Source: Sulfurospirillum sp964441765
Lineage (GTDB): Bacteria > Campylobacterota > Campylobacteria > Campylobacterales > Sulfurospirillaceae
DNA length: 64,000 nucleotides
Reading direction: 5' to 3'
Assembly (NCBI GenBank): GCA_964441765.1
Contig: CAYTVI010000001.1
Span: forward strand, 1 to 64,000
Shown: positions 61,855 through 64,000 of the stretch, piece by piece
Layout: the number at the start of each line of letters is the position of its first letter
Numbering within the stretch: position 1 is the first letter of the stretch
The notes under the pieces: model-generated
Told to the model about the DNA's origin: nothing
The model's input: only the letters and a program-made list of their open reading frames with translations
Databases searched by the model: none
Translations under genes and position numbers: made by a program

Positions 61855-63072
61855 CTATGCTTTGATGCTCTGCCCCACCACATACCCTGAACCCCAAGCG
61901 AAGTGGAGATTAAAGCCTCCACAATCCCCATCGATGTCTAAAACTTCTCCACAAAAGTAAAGATTTTTCACTTTTTTTGACATCAAGGTTTTTTCATCAA
62001 GTTCTCTCACATCCACACCTCCTGCACTCACTTCAGCACTTTCAAAACCCTTTGTGCCTTTTACATGTAAGCGCAATGCTTTAAGAGAAAAGGAGAGTTT
62101 TTTAAGCTCTTTTGGACTTAAGAGTGAAGCAGAGGTGAGGTGTTCTAGTTTGTTAACATGAATGAGAAAAAGTGCCAATTTTTTAGGAATGATACCCTCT
62201 AGCCACAAAATGAGTGATTTGTTCCCGGCGTAAGCTAAACGCTTTTGCAGTAAAGATTGCACGGCTTCTTTGCTAAGTTTTGGAAGTATATCGAGTACAA
62301 CCCAAGCAGGTTCATTTTCGACACATGCGCGTGAGGCTGTACGGCTGATGTCTAAAATAGCAGAACCAGAGAGTCCATAAGTGGTAAACAAAACATCTCC
62401 TTGCACCCACTGCTTCTTTGTACCACCGACAAACAACTCTACGCCAGCTTCCACTTTCACCCCATTGGCAAGGCTTAAGTGTGCTTCATCGCTTAAGAGT
62501 TGTACTAACGTCGGGTATGGCTCTATGACCGTATGCCCCAAGCGTTTCGCAAACACATAGCCACTACCAGAACTTCCCAAATTTGGATACGCAAGGCTTC
62601 CTGAGGCGATGACGCACGCATCAAAAAGACGATGGGCCTCTTTTACATGTAAACTAAATTGCTCACCCTTTTGGGCTATCTGTTCGACTTCATTTTCACA
62701 CAAAAACTGCACACCAAGGCTTCTTCCTTCATGTACCAAAATATCTACAACCGAAGAGGCTTGATGGCTCATAGGATACAATCTCCCCTCTTCACCCTCG
62801 CGCATTTCAAGACCAAGAGATCGAAAATAGGCTTTACATGTAAGTGCATCAAAGCGTTTCAAAATAGAGGTGACAAACTGCGGAAATTCTCCATGATAGC
62901 GGGAAGGGTTTAGGTGAAGGTTGGAAATATTGCATTTACCGTTTCCCGTAGCTAAGATTTTGCGACCCAGTTTTGCATTTTTTTCAAAAACGCAGACTTG
63001 ATGTCCTCTTCGTGCCGCTTCTATCGCACACACAAGACCTGACGCACCCCCTCCAATAATCGCTACGTTCAT
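61855..63072 (-). CDS. YhiN/HI0933-family FAD-dependent oxidoreductase
   Basis: A 405-residue flavoprotein. The N-terminal dinucleotide site is IIGGGASGLVCAIEAARRG, the family-specific GRKILATGNGKCNISN follows, and the C-terminal YFCGEVLDIDGDCGGFNLHFAWGSG is diagnostic of HI0933-type proteins, whose substrate remains unknown (YhiN). Three palindromes (62060, 62642, 62833) fall in it. It overlaps the CvfB-like gene by four bases. Confidence 0.92.
   Translation of the reverse strand: MNVAIIGGGASGLVCAIEAARRGHQVCVFEKNAKLGRKILATGNGKCNISNLHLNPSRYHGEFPQFVTSILKRFDALTCKAYFRSLGLEMREGEEGRLYPMSHQASSVVDILVHEGRSLGVQFLCENEVEQIAQKGEQFSLHVKEAHRLFDACVIASGSLAYPNLGSSGSGYVFAKRLGHTVIEPYPTLVQLLSDEAHLSLANGVKVEAGVELFVGGTKKQWVQGDVLFTTYGLSGSAILDISRTASRACVENEPAWVVLDILPKLSKEAVQSLLQKRLAYAGNKSLILWLEGIIPKKLALFLIHVNKLEHLTSASLLSPKELKKLSFSLKALRLHVKGTKGFESAEVSAGGVDVRELDEKTLMSKKVKNLYFCGEVLDIDGDCGGFNLHFAWGSGYVVGQSIKA
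62060..62071. repeat. TTTACATGTAA palindrome, copy 32
   Basis: L-H-V-K in the YhiN-type gene (copies 29-31 are intergenic, at 60556, 60583 and 61801). Confidence 0.8.
62642..62653. repeat. TTTACATGTAAA palindrome, copy 33
   Basis: L-H-V-K in the YhiN-type gene. Confidence 0.85.
62833..62844. repeat. TTTACATGTAA palindrome, copy 34
   Basis: L-T-C-K in the YhiN-type gene, other frame from copies 32 and 33. Confidence 0.8.
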
Positions 63073-63908
63073 AGTAGCCTTATACCCTCAGAATTTGCTT
63101 CGATTTTTTTAGCTTCGATGAGTTTGGTAAGGGCACGCTTAAACGCTTTACGACTAAGTCCTAGACGCCCAGAAATCTCTTCAGGCTCGCTTTTATAGTT
63201 CAAGTCACTTACTCCACCCGTGAGCTTAAGAAGCTCTAGCACTTTTTGCATCGCAAATTCGTCACTCTTATCGCCAATCGGTTGCAAGATGATGTCCAGT
63301 TTGCCATCTTTGCGTAAGGTTTTGATGAAGCCTTTTTTTTCATCTCCCACGTCGATGCTTTCAAAAATCTCATTGTGGAAAATCATACCATCGTAGAGGT
63401 GATTAACAATGACTTTAAAGCCAAGCGGTGTACGTTCCCGCACCAAAAGGTTTACTTCTTGTTTGAGTTTGAGTCCTTTTAAATCCTTGCTCAAATCATC
63501 GTTATACTTTTGGCTTCCGACAATTCGCCCGCTCTCTTCGTCCAAACAGACTCGCACCACAACTTTCATCCCCACATAAAAAGGGAACTTCTGAAGCGCT
63601 TTGGGTACAAGCAAATCTTTGGGCAAACCCCAATCCAAAAATGCCCCAAAAGGAGTGACATCGACCACTTCAAAACAGCCAAATTGGTCTAACATCGCTT
63701 TAGGAAAAACCGTACTTGCCACGATGCGGTCTTCCGAGTCAAAATAGACAAACACGTCGATTTCATCGCCCTCTTTCATCCCATACGTGACGTATTGATT
63801 AGGAAGGAGCACTTCGTCATTGTCTTTACAAATCAGATAAACACCGTTATCCGTGTAGCGATTGATTTTGAGGCGATTGACTTCGCCTACAAGTAAATAC
63901 TGGTTCAT
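63069..63908 (-). CDS. S1-like RNA-binding protein (CvfB/YitL family)
   Basis: About 279 residues. Repeated S1-type OB folds are suggested by VDVTPFGAFLDWGLPKDLLVPK and LVRERTPLGFKVIVNHLYDGMIFHNEIFE, and the C-terminus has a winged-helix (GRLGLSRKAFKRALTKLIEA) as in CvfB. I start at ATG 63908 because it overlaps the previous stop as ATGA; ATG 63926 is possible. CvfB affects virulence gene RNA in Staphylococcus; here its target is unknown. Confidence 0.88.
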   Translation of the reverse strand: MNQYLLVGEVNRLKINRYTDNGVYLICKDNDEVLLPNQYVTYGMKEGDEIDVFVYFDSEDRIVASTVFPKAMLDQFGCFEVVDVTPFGAFLDWGLPKDLLVPKALQKFPFYVGMKVVVRVCLDEESGRIVGSQKYNDDLSKDLKGLKLKQEVNLLVRERTPLGFKVIVNHLYDGMIFHNEIFESIDVGDEKKGFIKTLRKDGKLDIILQPIGDKSDEFAMQKVLELLKLTGGVSDLNYKSEPEEISGRLGLSRKAFKRALTKLIEAKKIEANSEGIRLL

Positions 63909-64000
63909 TTTTTGCTCACTTTGCATTTATCGTGCATGTCGCTAAGCTCTAAATTCAGGGCTTTAGTGGAGATGAGCACTTCCCATAACGAAATAAAGAG
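63905..64000 (-). CDS. 3' end of an unidentified gene
   Basis: A minus-strand frame open from base 64000 to TGA at 63905-63907, coding about 31 residues ending LSDMHDKCKVSKK. The stop overlaps the CvfB-like start (ATGA), so it is probably a real upstream operon gene. Too short to identify. Confidence 0.6.
   Translation of the reverse strand, partial: LFISLWEVLISTKALNLELSDMHDKCKVSKK

Noticed and set aside
617..62844. The palindrome's internal ATG-TAA as a start-stop minigene
   Set aside because: ATG followed by TAA occurs in every copy simply because of the symmetry; most copies have no ribosome site and are inside other genes in another frame.
1..64000. CRISPR arrays, insertion sequences, prophage or plasmid genes
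   Set aside because: No regularly spaced direct repeats, transposase, integrase or phage structural genes are visible.

Overview
The window reads as ordinary chromosome of a Campylobacterota (epsilonproteobacterial) organism, most likely Sulfurospirillum or a close relative. The grounds are AT-rich coding sequence, protein families typical of the group, and gene orders I know from Campylobacter: fbp–small CxxC gene–metG; pbp2–engB–lptA–lptC–kdsC–rlpA–mltD–tatD–cbrR-like–recN–nadK; amiA–NMO–tyrS–spoT–rpoZ–pyrH–envC–ftsX–ftsE–trmB–flpA–rluD | rodA; aminotransferase | flgS. A lactate permease and a CowN-like nitrogen-fixation accessory protein point to a free-living lactate user rather than a host-restricted relative. 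The genus is an inference. No insertion sequence, prophage, CRISPR array or rRNA operon is visible, and no gene-free stretch exceeds 300 bases.

Layout. 1-4210 (+): 3' part of fbp, a small cysteine protein, metG, a MurE/F-N-like protein, ybeY. 4217-13661 (-): cell-envelope operon (PBP2, MreD-like, ArgA-like GNAT, EngB, LptA, LptC, KdsC, HisB, RlpA, LysM transglycosylase, TatD) and a double-receiver regulator whose GGDEF signature is degenerate. 13776-19590: lactate permease, RecN, NadK, a lipoprotein, a membrane diguanylate cyclase. 19693-22761 (+): aspS, adk, CinA-N-like. 22745-35273 (-): amidase, flavin oxidoreductase, TyrS, SpoT, RpoZ, PyrH, EnvC-like/FtsX/FtsE, TrmB, an FN3 lipoprotein broken by a 100-N assembly gap, RluD. 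35335-39971 (+): RodA, a CAU tRNA, a small exported protein, TrkA, TrkH. 39974-47097: class V aminotransferase and FlgS (divergent), an antiporter, a universal stress protein, and a DUF1538-type membrane protein with PII-like and CBS partners. 47103-53642 (-): DnaE, SapC-like, a Cache chemoreceptor with a PAS partner. 53872-61799 (+): CmeABC-type RND efflux pump with an old yellow enzyme, CowN, YjfB-like, HemJ-like. 61855-64000 (-): YhiN-type flavoprotein, CvfB-like, and a 3' gene fragment.

The most striking feature is not a gene. A 12-bp palindrome, TTTACATGTAAA (core TACATGTA), occurs 34 times in the window. It is imposed on unrelated proteins as L-H-V-(K/N/S) or F-T-C-K, and between genes it occurs as inverted pairs that form terminator-like hairpins. 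That arrangement resembles DNA uptake sequences or highly iterated palindromes of other bacteria, and I know of no described function for this one.

Functionally, much of the window serves envelope growth and division (PBP2/RodA/MreD-like, FtsEX–EnvC–amidase, RlpA, LysM transglycosylase, LPS export), translation (MetG, AspS, TyrS, TrmB, RluD, YbeY), stress and signalling (SpoT, two GGDEF proteins, FlgS, PAS/chemoreceptor) and ion or drug transport.
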